Below, one piece after another: positions 25,985 through 35,294 of a DNA stretch of 64,000 nucleotides. Numbering within the stretch: the stretch's first letter is position 1; every line of letters begins with the position of its first letter. The position numbers were made by a program, and so were the translations under genes. The stretch is from DATFXM01 sp035315885 (lineage in GTDB: Bacteria; Acidobacteriota; Blastocatellia; UBA7656), in the NCBI GenBank assembly GCA_035315885.1, contig DATFXM010000097.1, positions 1 to 64,000 of the forward strand, given 5' to 3'. The notes under the pieces were generated by a model, which was given only the letters and a program-made list of their open reading frames with translations, was not told the origin of the DNA and made no database searches.

Positions 25985-28123
25985 CTACGTCGAACTGTAA
26001 GCATTCATGAACTGCGTCTGGGCTTCAGTCTCCGCACCCGGTTCTGAATGCGGCATCCTCTCGTACGTCCCGTCGACCATGAGCCGGCGAGCCTTTACGT
26101 TGTCACGCAGGCACAAATCAAGAACTTCGTCTTTGAGGTGGCGTTTCAGTTTCTGGTCCTCGATGGGGACCATCAACTCCACCCGCCGGTCGAGATTTCT
26201 AAACATCCAATCGGAGCTGCCGATGTAGATATCCTCTTCGCCGCCGTTCAGAAAATAGAGTATACGGCTATGCTCAAGGAACCGTCCTACGATGCTTGTG
26301 ACCGAGATCGTTGCGGAGAGCCCCGGCACGCCAGGCCTGAGAGAACACACCCCCCGCACGATCAGCTCGATCGGCACACCGGCCTGCGATGCCTCATACA
26401 GAGTTCGCACGAGCTTGGTATCGGTGAGACTGTTCAGCTTTGCGATGATGCGGGCGGGACGTCCGGCCGTATAGTGATCCACCTCACGCTCGATCAGTTG
26501 CACGAGGCGATTCCTAAGATTGACCGGTGCTACCAGAAGCCTTCGATACTCAGTTTGTCGCGAGAAACCGGTGAGATAATTGAACAGCTCGGTAGCGTCA
26601 TTTCCAATTTGCTCGTTTGCGGTGAACAGCCCCAGATCGGTGTAGATCTTCGCGGTTGTCGGATTATAGTTCCCGGTGCCGAGATGGATGTACCGTCTGA
26701 GGGCACTCCCTTCACGCCGTACGACGAGCGCCAGCTTGCAATGCGTCTTCAATCCTAACAAACCGTACACGACGTGAACGCCCGCACGCTCAAGCCGTCT
26801 CGCCCATTCGATGTTGTTCTCTTCATCGAACCGCGCTTTAAGCTCCACGAGTACAGCGACCTGCTTGCCTCGCTCACTTGCCTCTATAAGTGCCGGAACA
26901 ATGGGAGAGTCGGAGCCGGTGCGGTAGAGCGTCATCTTGATTGCAAGCACCTGCGGGTCAGTTGCCGCGGTCTTTATGAAATCCACGACGGAGCCAAACG
27001 AATTGTAAGGATGATGCAGGAGAATGTCCTGGCGTTTGACCACATCGAAGATGCTCTCGTCGGTTCGCAGGGCAGCGGGCACCGAAGCTACGAATGGCCG
27101 GTCCTTCAACTCGGGCCGATCCAGCTTATAGAGCTGCATGAGATCGGGGAGATTGAGGGGTCCGTCGACTGTGTACACATCGTCAGCCGTCAGGTGCAGC
27201 GAGGTCGCCAGATATCGCACCATCTCGCCGGGCATTTGAGATGAGACTTCGAGCCGAACCGCCGTCCCAAACCGGCGTTTGCGCAGCTCGAGCTCAACCG
27301 TACGCAGAAGATCGTTGGCCTCGTCCTCGCGAATCTCTATGTCGGCGTCGCGCGTTACGCGAAACGCGTGCAACTCGCCAACTCGCATGCCGGGGAACAG
27401 TACGCCGATGTTCGCCGCTATCAATTCCTCTAGCAGAGTGAATTCGTTGCCGGAGTCGCCGATCGGCACCAGACGCGGGACTATTGGAGGCACCTTCACG
27501 CGGACAAATCTGGGTGCGCCGATCACCGGTCCCGCAGCGTCCTCAGTCTCCTCAGGCTCGAGCATGACGCCCAGGTTCAGGCTCAGATTGGACATGTAAG
27601 GAAAAGGATGACCGGGGTCCACCGCTTGCGGGGTCAATACCGGGAACACGTTCTCCATGAAGTAAGAGCTGAGCGAACGCCTCTCCTTGTCGGAGAGTGC
27701 TCGAAACGCAGTGATAATTATCCCGGCTTCTGCCAACGCAAGAAGAAGCTGCTCCTTGAGACACTTAATCTGGTCTGCAACCATTGGGCGCAGCCGTTCA
27801 CTGATCTTTTTCAACTGCGCTAGCGGCGTCAACCCGTCGACCGAGAGTTCCGTCACGCCTTCGTCGATCTGTTGCTTGAGTCCCGATACGCGAATCATGA
27901 AGAACTCGTCGAGATTGGTTGAAAAGATCGAGAGAAACTTGAGCCTCTCCAGAAGAGGCTGTGAAGGGTCAAGGGCCTCGTCGAGCACCCGCTGATTGAA
28001 CTCCAGCCAGCTCAACTCACGGTTGAACAGCAGTTGTCTGTTGAGAAACAGTGTCGGAGGCAGCGTGACTCGGCTGCCTTCTTCGTCGATGGATCGTCTT
28101 TGCTCCCTTATTGGTTCTGACAT
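25985..28123 (-). CDS. ppk1: Polyphosphate kinase 1
   Basis: Ppk1 makes polyphosphate from ATP. The 712-residue protein has the normal length and all domains: N domain with FNRELSWLEFNQRVLDEA, head domain, and two PLD-like C domains. The phosphorylated histidine lies in IHLGTGNYNPTTAKIYTD, and the second HxK-type region is EHSRILYFLNGGEEDIYIGSSDW. GGAGG about eleven bases before the ATG supports the start. It leads the operon ppk1-thpR-moaB-hslO-MFS. Pairing polyphosphate synthesis with Hsp33 in one operon suggests stress protection, an inference since both have chaperone roles elsewhere. Confidence 0.95.
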   Translation of the reverse strand: MSEPIREQRRSIDEEGSRVTLPPTLFLNRQLLFNRELSWLEFNQRVLDEALDPSQPLLERLKFLSIFSTNLDEFFMIRVSGLKQQIDEGVTELSVDGLTPLAQLKKISERLRPMVADQIKCLKEQLLLALAEAGIIITAFRALSDKERRSLSSYFMENVFPVLTPQAVDPGHPFPYMSNLSLNLGVMLEPEETEDAAGPVIGAPRFVRVKVPPIVPRLVPIGDSGNEFTLLEELIAANIGVLFPGMRVGELHAFRVTRDADIEIREDEANDLLRTVELELRKRRFGTAVRLEVSSQMPGEMVRYLATSLHLTADDVYTVDGPLNLPDLMQLYKLDRPELKDRPFVASVPAALRTDESIFDVVKRQDILLHHPYNSFGSVVDFIKTAATDPQVLAIKMTLYRTGSDSPIVPALIEASERGKQVAVLVELKARFDEENNIEWARRLERAGVHVVYGLLGLKTHCKLALVVRREGSALRRYIHLGTGNYNPTTAKIYTDLGLFTANEQIGNDATELFNYLTGFSRQTEYRRLLVAPVNLRNRLVQLIEREVDHYTAGRPARIIAKLNSLTDTKLVRTLYEASQAGVPIELIVRGVCSLRPGVPGLSATISVTSIVGRFLEHSRILYFLNGGEEDIYIGSSDWMFRNLDRRVELMVPIEDQKLKRHLKDEVLDLCLRDNVKARRLMVDGTYERMPHSEPGAETEAQTQFMNAYSST

Positions 28124-28196
28124 TGTTTTAAACAGACCTCCTGCGGCGCTTAGATTGCAAAGTATACCAGCGGGACCTCCGGGTCTTCTATTAACT

Positions 28197-29399
28197 TTAA
28201 GTTTCAGAATAGACCCGCTGGGCTGCGTCCGCGCCGGATGGGTAAGAAAAACCTTCGCTTGAGAGGGCGCGGCGCAGGGCTTCGAGAACCAGCAGGACGT
28301 TCTCGCGCGTACTGCCGGAGCCCATAAGGCCTATTCTCCAGATCTTCCCCTTCAGCGGCCCGAGCCCGCCGCCTATTTCGATGTTGGAATCCTCCAGAAG
28401 TCGCGATCGAATCTTCGCATCGTCAATAGCTGGCGGCACTCGAACCGCGTTGAGACTCCAGAGCCGGCTGCCCTCGGCAACGTTCATCTCCAGACCCATC
28501 GCTTCGATGCCCGCAACGAGTGCCCGATGGTTCAGTTCGTGTCGCTTCCACCGAGCTTCCAGACCTTCTTCGCAAACTATACGCAAGGCTTCGTGCAACG
28601 CATAATTCATCGAGATCGGCGCAGTGTGATGATAAGTGCGATCGGCTCCCCAGTACTTTTCAACCATTGAAACGTCGAGGTACCAGCTTTGTACCTTCGA
28701 ACGCCTGGAACGAACTCGCTCGACCGCTCGCTCGGAGAAAGTGATCGGCGCAAGGCCCGGTGGCGCTCCAAGACACTTCTGTGTTCCGGAATAGCAGACG
28801 TCAACGCCGGAACGATCAACTCCAACTGGGTGTCCTCCAAGGGATGTAACGGCGTCGACAATCAGCAGCGCATCTTTCCTTCGGGCCATCTCAGCGAGCC
28901 CGGTGAGATCCTGAAGGACCCCGGTCGAAGTTTCGGCGTGAACTATTGCGAGCGCTCGAGCGCTTGAAGAGTTCATTGCCGATCGAATCTTGTCGATAGG
29001 CACCTGCTGTCCCCACTCCACTCGAACCGGGACGGCCCGCCCGCCCGCTCGCTCGACGATGTCGAACATCCGTTCTCCAAAGACTCCATGTATGCACACC
29101 ACAACGTCGTCTCCGGGCTCGATGATGTTGACCAGCGCGGCCTCCATTCCGGCGCTGCCAGTCGCGGAGATCGGGATCGTAAGCCGGTTCTCGGTTTCGA
29201 ACACGTAACGCAGCATCTCCTGTATTTCGTCCATGCATCGCAGGAACTGCGGATCGAGATGTCCCAGAAGCGGCTGCGCCATCGCTCGCAAGACGCGAAC
29301 GTCCACCGGACTTGGACCGGGACCGAGCAAGGTTCGCCGCGCGGGCTGAAAGCCCTTGAATGACTTCGGGCGCTTCACCAGTGTAGGGTTGTTGCCCAT
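28197..29399 (-). CDS. Alanine-glyoxylate/serine-pyruvate aminotransferase family (class V PLP enzyme)
   Basis: From the ATG at 29399 the protein has 400 residues. It has the fold-type I class V signature: LLGPGPSPVDVRVL at the start, DAVTSLGGHPV with the PLP-binding Asp, and CYSGTQKCLGAPPG with the Schiff-base Lys. It should transfer amino groups between serine or alanine and glyoxylate or pyruvate; exact substrates are unknown. GGAG five bases before 29399 identifies the start. An open frame continues 55 codons upstream without family features. Confidence 0.9.
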   Translation of the reverse strand: MGNNPTLVKRPKSFKGFQPARRTLLGPGPSPVDVRVLRAMAQPLLGHLDPQFLRCMDEIQEMLRYVFETENRLTIPISATGSAGMEAALVNIIEPGDDVVVCIHGVFGERMFDIVERAGGRAVPVRVEWGQQVPIDKIRSAMNSSSARALAIVHAETSTGVLQDLTGLAEMARRKDALLIVDAVTSLGGHPVGVDRSGVDVCYSGTQKCLGAPPGLAPITFSERAVERVRSRRSKVQSWYLDVSMVEKYWGADRTYHHTAPISMNYALHEALRIVCEEGLEARWKRHELNHRALVAGIEAMGLEMNVAEGSRLWSLNAVRVPPAIDDAKIRSRLLEDSNIEIGGGLGPLKGKIWRIGLMGSGSTRENVLLVLEALRRALSSEGFSYPSGADAAQRVYSET

Positions 29400-29524
29400 T
29401 CGTACTCCTTCGAGTGAACGCACTCGATCGTTGGATTTTGCCGCACTTGTGCCCGCTGTTCGCAGTCCTTGAGGCCTACAACGAACCGCAGCGCGAGCGA
29501 CGTTTGATGAGAAGAACCATTTTA

Positions 29525-30703
29525 CTACTTCAGCAGAGCAATCGCTGCGCTTATCGGGGTGCACAGAGCGATGTCGCTGTCGCCGAACTTTGATGTCAGG
29601 ATACCGATCACCTCGCCGCTGCTTGACAGGACGGGGCCGCCGCTGTTCCCGCGATAGGCCTTCAGGCTGAGCTGGATGTAATCGTGTCCTACGCGGCTGA
29701 CAATCCCCGGCGAGAGCGTAGGGTCGATGATGCTGTCATTTGTTATGCTCAACAAATCCAGGCCGAGAGGGAACCCCATGACCGCTACGGCCTCACCTTG
29801 GCCAATATTCCCCGATTCAGGTTCGGGCAAGCGCACTGAGGGTGTAGATGTAGCGCCGATCCTCAACACCGCAACGTCGCTGTCTTTCGACTGCGACAGT
29901 CTGTAGACCTCCGCAGGAATTGCGTCTCCGACTCCGTGACCCTGCAACACCACGTCGAGCCGGGAGGTTCGTGCTGTGTTGCCGGTTGACGGGGGGTTGT
30001 ATTCCCAGTTGCGAACCAGATGCCGGCTAGTAACGATCAGACCATCGTTGCTGATGAGAAAGCCGCTTCCGGTCATTGGCTCGCTTGATATCACCTCTCC
30101 GCTCTGGTTGGTTGTTTCAACTTGCGCGATGATCAACACGACGGCCGGCCGACTAGCCGCATCGATTTCTGCAAATCTCATCTCGCCGTTATCGCGTTTC
30201 GTCGTCACCCTGGAAAAGATTATTCCGCCAACAGCGCCAAGCAGCATCGCAGCCAGCATCGCACCTATCAACACGCTGTTGTTTCTTGCCTGCGGAGTCG
30301 GTCCTTGCCTGGTTGTTATCCTTCTCGAAAAGTCCGAATCCGATGCCGACGCGCTTGGTCGTTGTCTCGGTGGCGGCAAGATTGTTTCGTGCGAAGCTTC
30401 GTTTTCAATCGCGAACCTAAGCAGCGGACCGCCCGCGCCGAACTCCACCATGTCATCGTGATTGAGCTCGCTCACCACGATTCGACGGCCGTTGATCATC
30501 GTGCCGTTTGTGGAGCCGAGATCCCGCAGCAGGTATTGATCGTCGCATCGAACGAGCTCCGCGTGATGTGACGAGACTCTTCGCTGAGAGTCTCCAAAGC
30601 TCAGTTGGTTATCTGGTGATCGGCCGATAGTGATCCGATCGGCGTCGAAAGACTCCCGCTTGTCTTTGTGGAGTCCCACCAGGTGAGTGAAAACGGCACG
30701 CAT
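29525..30703 (-). CDS. FHA domain - transmembrane helix - trypsin-like serine protease
   Basis: The 392-residue protein joins a cytoplasmic FHA domain (residues 22-97; phosphothreonine-binding core GRSP 27-30, SSHH 44-47, STNG 65-68), a linker, one membrane helix (143-165) and an HtrA/trypsin-like protease outside the membrane. The triad is visible: His228 (TSRHLV), Asp276 (DSDVAVL), Ser354 (GNSGGP). No PDZ domain follows. Topology and phosphothreonine recognition are inferred from the families. The gene lies 73 bases after tlyA and is followed by the aminotransferase. A kinase partner is not in the window. Confidence 0.9.
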   Translation of the reverse strand: MRAVFTHLVGLHKDKRESFDADRITIGRSPDNQLSFGDSQRRVSSHHAELVRCDDQYLLRDLGSTNGTMINGRRIVVSELNHDDMVEFGAGGPLLRFAIENEASHETILPPPRQRPSASASDSDFSRRITTRQGPTPQARNNSVLIGAMLAAMLLGAVGGIIFSRVTTKRDNGEMRFAEIDAASRPAVVLIIAQVETTNQSGEVISSEPMTGSGFLISNDGLIVTSRHLVRNWEYNPPSTGNTARTSRLDVVLQGHGVGDAIPAEVYRLSQSKDSDVAVLRIGATSTPSVRLPEPESGNIGQGEAVAVMGFPLGLDLLSITNDSIIDPTLSPGIVSRVGHDYIQLSLKAYRGNSGGPVLSSSGEVIGILTSKFGDSDIALCTPISAAIALLK

Positions 30704-30776
30704 GAGTCACGCTACTTTAAATCAACGCCGGATTTTGCGGCAAGGAAACAGATTTGGTCGCAACTCGAGAATCCAT

Positions 30777-31562
30777 CTATTCGTTGGTGAGTTCGGATAT
30801 CTGTTTATCCACGAGACCTGAGTCAGCCGGCTCGCTGCGTCTGAGGTGAAGAAAGAACTCGCGGTTCCCGTCCGCACCGAGAATCGGCGATTCGATTGCC
30901 GCGTGCGCCCAGAGGCCTGATGACTCCGCAGATTTCCGGACCTCATTCAATACCCGTCGATGCTTTTGGCGGTCGCTTACGACGCCACCTTTACCGACCT
31001 CTCCTTTACCGACTTCAAATTGTGGCTTGACCAGCGCAATGCAGTCCGCGACATCCGTCAGACAATCACTGATCGCAGGCAGCACCTTTGCAAGACCAAT
31101 GAAGGAAACGTCTATTGTCGCGAGCTCGAACTTCAGCGGAAACATCTCCGGAGAAAGATTCCGCGCGTTCAATCCTTCCAGGACGGTGACGCGCGGATCG
31201 TTTCGAAGGCGCCAGATGATCTGGTTGTGACCGACATCTACTGCCCAGACATGAGCCGCTCCGTGTTGGAGCAGGCAATCGGTGAAGCCTCCTGTTGAGG
31301 CGCCGACATCCAGGCAGTGGCGACCCGAAGGATCTACGCGGAAGTTTGCCAGAGCTGATTCGAGCTTTAAGCCGCCGCGGCTGGCGTATCTCGAGGTTTC
31401 CCCCTTGATCCTGATCTCTGAGTCCGGCTGTACGAGTTGTCCCGGTTTGTCGACTCGCTGTTGGTTGACGATAACCTGTCCGGCAAGAATCAATGCCTGA
31501 GCCTTTGTACGATTCTCGGCAAGCCCTCGTTCTACGATGACCTTGTCCAGCCGCACCTTCAT
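30777..31562 (-). CDS. tlyA: TlyA family rRNA (cytidine-2'-O)-methyltransferase
   Basis: The 261-residue protein has an N-terminal S4 RNA-binding domain (residues 1-58, VRLDKVIVERGLAENRTKAQ) and an FtsJ-like methyltransferase domain. The latter shows RGGLKL (62-67), the SAM-binding CLDVGASTGG (83-92), and DVSFIGL. TlyA methylates 16S and 23S rRNA in mycobacteria, where it affects capreomycin sensitivity. Older annotations call it hemolysin. It lies between the DUF5715-like gene and the FHA-protease gene on the minus strand. Confidence 0.92.
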   Translation of the reverse strand: MKVRLDKVIVERGLAENRTKAQALILAGQVIVNQQRVDKPGQLVQPDSEIRIKGETSRYASRGGLKLESALANFRVDPSGRHCLDVGASTGGFTDCLLQHGAAHVWAVDVGHNQIIWRLRNDPRVTVLEGLNARNLSPEMFPLKFELATIDVSFIGLAKVLPAISDCLTDVADCIALVKPQFEVGKGEVGKGGVVSDRQKHRRVLNEVRKSAESSGLWAHAAIESPILGADGNREFFLHLRRSEPADSGLVDKQISELTNE

Positions 31563-31608
31563 TGCAAGTCAGAACGAGAACCAGATACTAGTGACGCGAG
31601 ACAGTGGT

Positions 31609-32799
31609 TCACGATTTTCTGCGCCGCGTGATTGACGCCGAAATCAGTTCTTCGTTGGGTCTAGCCCCGCCCGCAAAGGCGAAAACGTGTATATGATCGC
31701 GCGTTTCTCTGAGTGCCTCGACCCTTCCGGCATCCTTGAGATGTGAAATGATGGACATCAGGTATTCCTGCTCTGAAGCGCTCATATATCGATAGTAGAT
31801 GTCGAACGCGAGACCGGTGACGTGTGGCGGAGTCTCGTTGCGCGCCGCGTTGCGGTTCCATTCGCTGAGCTCTTTCTGATACTGCTGCGTGCGAATGAGA
31901 GAGGTCACCGGGAGAGGTCGATTGAACTTCTCACGATACTCTCGCGCGATTCCCAGCATCATTTCGCGCGCTTCCGGTCGGATGAAACTCAACATTCTGA
32001 TCTTCAGTTGCCGGCGGGAATCCGGAATCGAAAGGTCGTAGGTCTGTCCCTCGAAGTTCCGCGCAAGCTCGGCTATCGCATGTGCCTCAAACATCAACTG
32101 GTGCCGCGAGTCGACCCGTTCGGCGTAGGACTCCAGCAATTTCTCCTGTGCTTTAACGCGAGCCAGGTGCTTGCGAGTCGCGGCGATTTGCGAATTGATG
32201 ACGCGGCGGCCCGCGCGATCTCTTTTGCCCAGCGCACGAAGCCTGGATTGAAGAGACGCAATCGCAACCGTCGTATCTGTAGAGATGCCCTCAAGTCGGC
32301 TGCGCTCAGCGGCGAACTCGTCGTCGTTCGAGCAAAGGGTGACATTCCCGGCCGCGGATCCATCGTAGTGCATGAATGGATCGCTGGTTGCGTTTTCGCC
32401 TACGCCAAACAGGACGTAGTCATCTCCGAGCACCGGCATTTCAACAAGCTGACCCGCACGAATCATCGTTGCAAGGTCGGCGTAGTCGTGTGGCAAGGTG
32501 TACTGTTGCTGACGCTCCTCGGCTGTCTGAACGGCCAGAAAGCGGCGGCGATCGGCGTAGTGACGCAACTCAGCCGGTACTTCGAGCAAAACGTTTCGTC
32601 CGGAAGGCTCTCCTCGATCTTCTTCTACTTTCGCCAACGCTTGCTGAAGAGGATCTATGGGAGGCGGCTGGGGCGCACTGGCGACCTGCGGACGGTCACG
32701 CTTTGAACAACAAACGGATAAACAGAGGAGCGCGAGGCCGAACAGTTGCAGAACTCTCGCGGCGATTCTGGGTCCAGGTTCTATACGGTTGTGTCGCAT
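31609..32799 (-). CDS. Exported M15/DUF5715-like peptidase
   Basis: The 396-residue protein begins with a hydrophobic export signal ending in a cysteine pair (CLSVCCSK), so it may be a lipoprotein, though the lipobox is atypical. The C-terminal third resembles DUF5715 and D-Ala-D-Ala carboxypeptidases of the M15 type. PVTSLIRTQQYQ, then HVTGLAFDI and HIHVF supply the expected His, Asp and His zinc ligands. The middle is helical and charged, perhaps coiled coil (residues 190-240). A role in peptidoglycan trimming is inferred. tlyA follows after 46 bases. Confidence 0.8.
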   Translation of the reverse strand: MRHNRIEPGPRIAARVLQLFGLALLCLSVCCSKRDRPQVASAPQPPPIDPLQQALAKVEEDRGEPSGRNVLLEVPAELRHYADRRRFLAVQTAEERQQQYTLPHDYADLATMIRAGQLVEMPVLGDDYVLFGVGENATSDPFMHYDGSAAGNVTLCSNDDEFAAERSRLEGISTDTTVAIASLQSRLRALGKRDRAGRRVINSQIAATRKHLARVKAQEKLLESYAERVDSRHQLMFEAHAIAELARNFEGQTYDLSIPDSRRQLKIRMLSFIRPEAREMMLGIAREYREKFNRPLPVTSLIRTQQYQKELSEWNRNAARNETPPHVTGLAFDIYYRYMSASEQEYLMSIISHLKDAGRVEALRETRDHIHVFAFAGGARPNEELISASITRRRKS

Positions 32800-32970
32800 T
32801 CGAGGCTCGGCCTAGATTAACCTGAATCAAACAATCGCGCTATAGTTTACGTAAGCATGACCGTAGCATTGATCAACCAAAGCGCTGCGAAGGCGTGCGA
32901 GACGCAAAAACGCTTGCTCCGATAGGGGAAACGGATAACCATGAGCACAAATCAGCCATTGGAGACCGGT

Positions 32971-33717
32971 ATGTTTTGTCCGAAGTGCGGAGCGGAAGCC
33001 GTTGCGGGCCAGAAGTTCTGCAAGCATTGCGGCACCGATCTGGGGTTGATCAACGATGTGCTGCGAAGCGGCGAGAACCCGCAATCGAGCTACAACTTTG
33101 ACGCCGACGCGCTCAAGCGAAGCGCGACTGAATTTGCTCGCAGCTTCAAGGCAGGCATCATCAGAGGAGCGGTTCAGCAAGCTGCCCGGCGACATCCCGA
33201 GAACCAGATCAGACAACGCATCGAAGAAAGACGGCAGTTGCGCGAGGAGATCAGAGCGCGAAACTGGCCCCGCCCCAAAGAGTGGCTGGCCTACTCCTGG
33301 CAGCACAATCTTCGAAACGGGTTGCTCAGTCTATTTGGAGGCGCCGGTTTGGGATTCTTTCTCTATTTTATGAGCCGGGCGGCGATCGACCAGGGGCTTG
33401 TGCAGCAGCTTGAAGATCTCTCACAGGGGAAGGTACACGGTCTTGCTCCGCTGTTTAATCTGTTATGGCTCATCTCACTGATTCCCGTCCTCAAGGGCTT
33501 AGCTCAGATACTGTACGCGGCATTCTTCGCCGAGTCCATCGGCAAGCTGTCGGAGCGGTTTACTCTGAGCGCGCCCAAAGTCGAGAAGAAGCCGATACCG
33601 CCTCCTGCTTCAACCGTGGACTTCGAAAACCTAAATGAGGTCCCTTCGAGCGTCACCGAACACACCACCAAAATATTTGAGGAAGCGAAGCCGAGAGTCA
33701 CAAGCGAGACTCAATAG
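32971..33717 (+). CDS. Zinc-ribbon membrane protein with SVTEHTTK tail
   Basis: From the ATG at 32971 (GGAG six bases upstream) the protein has 248 residues. An in-frame ATG at 32941 has a poorer ribosome site. It opens with a zinc ribbon (MFCPKCG ... FCKHCG). A charged helix follows (residues 65-120, Arg/Glu-rich). Two membrane segments lie near 127-145 and 170-200. The cytoplasmic tail ends in PSSVTEHTTKIFEE, a motif I recall from other acidobacterial zinc-ribbon proteins. It is transcribed away from the DUF5715-like gene. Function is unknown. Confidence 0.75.
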   Translation: MFCPKCGAEAVAGQKFCKHCGTDLGLINDVLRSGENPQSSYNFDADALKRSATEFARSFKAGIIRGAVQQAARRHPENQIRQRIEERRQLREEIRARNWPRPKEWLAYSWQHNLRNGLLSLFGGAGLGFFLYFMSRAAIDQGLVQQLEDLSQGKVHGLAPLFNLLWLISLIPVLKGLAQILYAAFFAESIGKLSERFTLSAPKVEKKPIPPPASTVDFENLNEVPSSVTEHTTKIFEEAKPRVTSETQ

Positions 33718-33752
33718 TCGCCGCCGCGCACGCTCGCGGAAACCGAACCAAC

Positions 33753-34313
33753 CTAGTGACCCGCGTAATCTTTCCGGCTCAGTTCCGCGCGCAGGCTCTT
33801 TCCCTCCCCGTTCACAATGTCGCTGATCAGCCAACGCGTACCGACGTGCTCCAGCTTTACGGTTACCGATTTTTCGTCCACGACCTTCCGTGATTTCTTG
33901 TCTTGAAACCATTGAAAAACGACCGACGCGTCGGCGTTGTTGTCATTCACAGTCACCGCTTTGATCTTGAATGATTCCGGATATTCCTGTGAATCGGTAA
34001 ACGGGTCGCCTTCGAAATAAGGCGGCTCGTCGCGGTGAGTGCGGCCGTAGTCGGCGGCTCGTTTCATCTCGTAAAGCAGAAGCTTGTAAAGTTCCGGATG
34101 CAGCCACGGCCTGCGAAGTCTGACACTCGCGGTGGTGAAGTTCATGTTGTGCGACATATGAAAACTATAAAAGGCTTGCACCGCGGCTTGAGGCTCGGAC
34201 GGCTGCGCCTTTTGTGCCTGCTGCGGCGCGCCGGCAACTCGAACCGAGGCAAGGCTCACTGCTACCAGGCAAGACAGAATTGCGTGGCGCACGAATCGAA
34301 AAACAAGTTGCAT
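33753..34313 (-). CDS. Exported DUF3828-like protein
   Basis: The 186-residue protein has a signal peptide (cleavage likely near residue 29, VRVAGA). A DUF3828-like domain follows: AVQAFYSFHM near the start, EGDPFTDSQE, then a beta-rich end with RWLISDIVNGEG. It is probably periplasmic; family members have no established function. GGAG lies nine bases before the ATG. It is downstream of ispA (81 bases) and convergent with the zinc-ribbon gene. Confidence 0.7.
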   Translation of the reverse strand: MQLVFRFVRHAILSCLVAVSLASVRVAGAPQQAQKAQPSEPQAAVQAFYSFHMSHNMNFTTASVRLRRPWLHPELYKLLLYEMKRAADYGRTHRDEPPYFEGDPFTDSQEYPESFKIKAVTVNDNNADASVVFQWFQDKKSRKVVDEKSVTVKLEHVGTRWLISDIVNGEGKSLRAELSRKDYAGH

Positions 34314-34394
34314 GTATAGTTTCTCCGGAATAGAACTCTGAGAGTCGTTGCTGAGACCAGGCGTGATGAGTACTGCCAGTCGCGCGACCCAGCG

Positions 34395-35294
34395 TCAGGA
34401 TCTCCTTGCAACTATGAACCGAGCGATGTCGGAAAGCACACCGCTGTCGACTCCCAGGTCAGATACGATTTGAACAGCTTCTTCGACGAGTTGGGCTGCC
34501 TTGTCTTGGGAAGCGCTGATGCCATGGATCGCCGGATAAGTAGCTTTGTTTGCGGCTTGGTCCTTTCCCGGCGTCTTGCCCAGCTCTTCGCTTGTAGATG
34601 TGACGTCGAGTAAGTCATCGGCTATTTGAAACGCAAGTCCGATCCGCTCCCCGTAAGAACGAAGCGCGTCGACTTTGCGCTCCGAAGCTCCCGCCAGGAT
34701 ACCCCCCACTACGACTGACGCAGTTATGAGCGCTCCAGTCTTTGAGCGATGAATGTACTCCAGCGTCTGCGCATCGACGGTATGGCCCTCGTTTTCTATG
34801 TCGGCCACCTGGCCGCCTATCAACGCGTCCGCAGTACCTGATGCGGTGGCAACCTCCCTGATCACGCGGAGCTGGATTGCTGCGTTGCCCGATGGTGCCT
34901 CCGCCGACAGAACTCGGAACGCCTGGGTCAGCAAAGCGTCTCCCGCGAGGATTGCCATCGCCTCGCCAAAAACCTTGTGGCAGGTTGGCCGCCCGCGTCT
35001 CAAGTCGTCGTTGTCCATCGCGGGAAGGTCATCGTGAATCAGCGAGTAGGTGTGAATCATTTCGATTGCGCAGGCGGTCGGCATCAAATCGTCGGTTGAC
35101 GCGCCGAGGGCCTCTCCCGCGGCGAGCACAAGCGCCGGACGGAGCCGCTTTCCTCCAGCCATCAGGCTGTAGCGCATCGCTCGATGCAGTTGTTCGGGCG
35201 GCGCGGTCTCAGACGGGACCAGAGCGTCGAGCCATGCATTGACCTCCTGGGCTCTGCGATTCAGATAGTCGCTAACGGTTGCGGGAACGTTCAT
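34395..35294 (-). CDS. ispA: Short-chain polyprenyl (farnesyl/geranylgeranyl) diphosphate synthase
   Basis: A 299-residue trans-prenyltransferase that elongates isopentenyl diphosphate to FPP or GGPP. Both Asp-rich motifs are present: DDLPAMDNDD (first) and ADDLLD (second). GGKRLRPALVLAAGE lies at the N-terminus. Product length cannot be read with certainty, but the two-residue insertion in the first motif fits bacterial FPP synthases. Its ATG overlaps the xseB stop (ATGA), as in the widespread xseA-xseB-ispA arrangement. Confidence 0.93.
   Translation of the reverse strand: MNVPATVSDYLNRRAQEVNAWLDALVPSETAPPEQLHRAMRYSLMAGGKRLRPALVLAAGEALGASTDDLMPTACAIEMIHTYSLIHDDLPAMDNDDLRRGRPTCHKVFGEAMAILAGDALLTQAFRVLSAEAPSGNAAIQLRVIREVATASGTADALIGGQVADIENEGHTVDAQTLEYIHRSKTGALITASVVVGGILAGASERKVDALRSYGERIGLAFQIADDLLDVTSTSEELGKTPGKDQAANKATYPAIHGISASQDKAAQLVEEAVQIVSDLGVDSGVLSDIARFIVARRS

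Noticed and set aside
31822..32706. 294-codon plus-strand frame opposite the M15/DUF5715-like gene
   Set aside because: Antisense shadow; the minus-strand frame has a signal peptide and zinc-ligand motifs.
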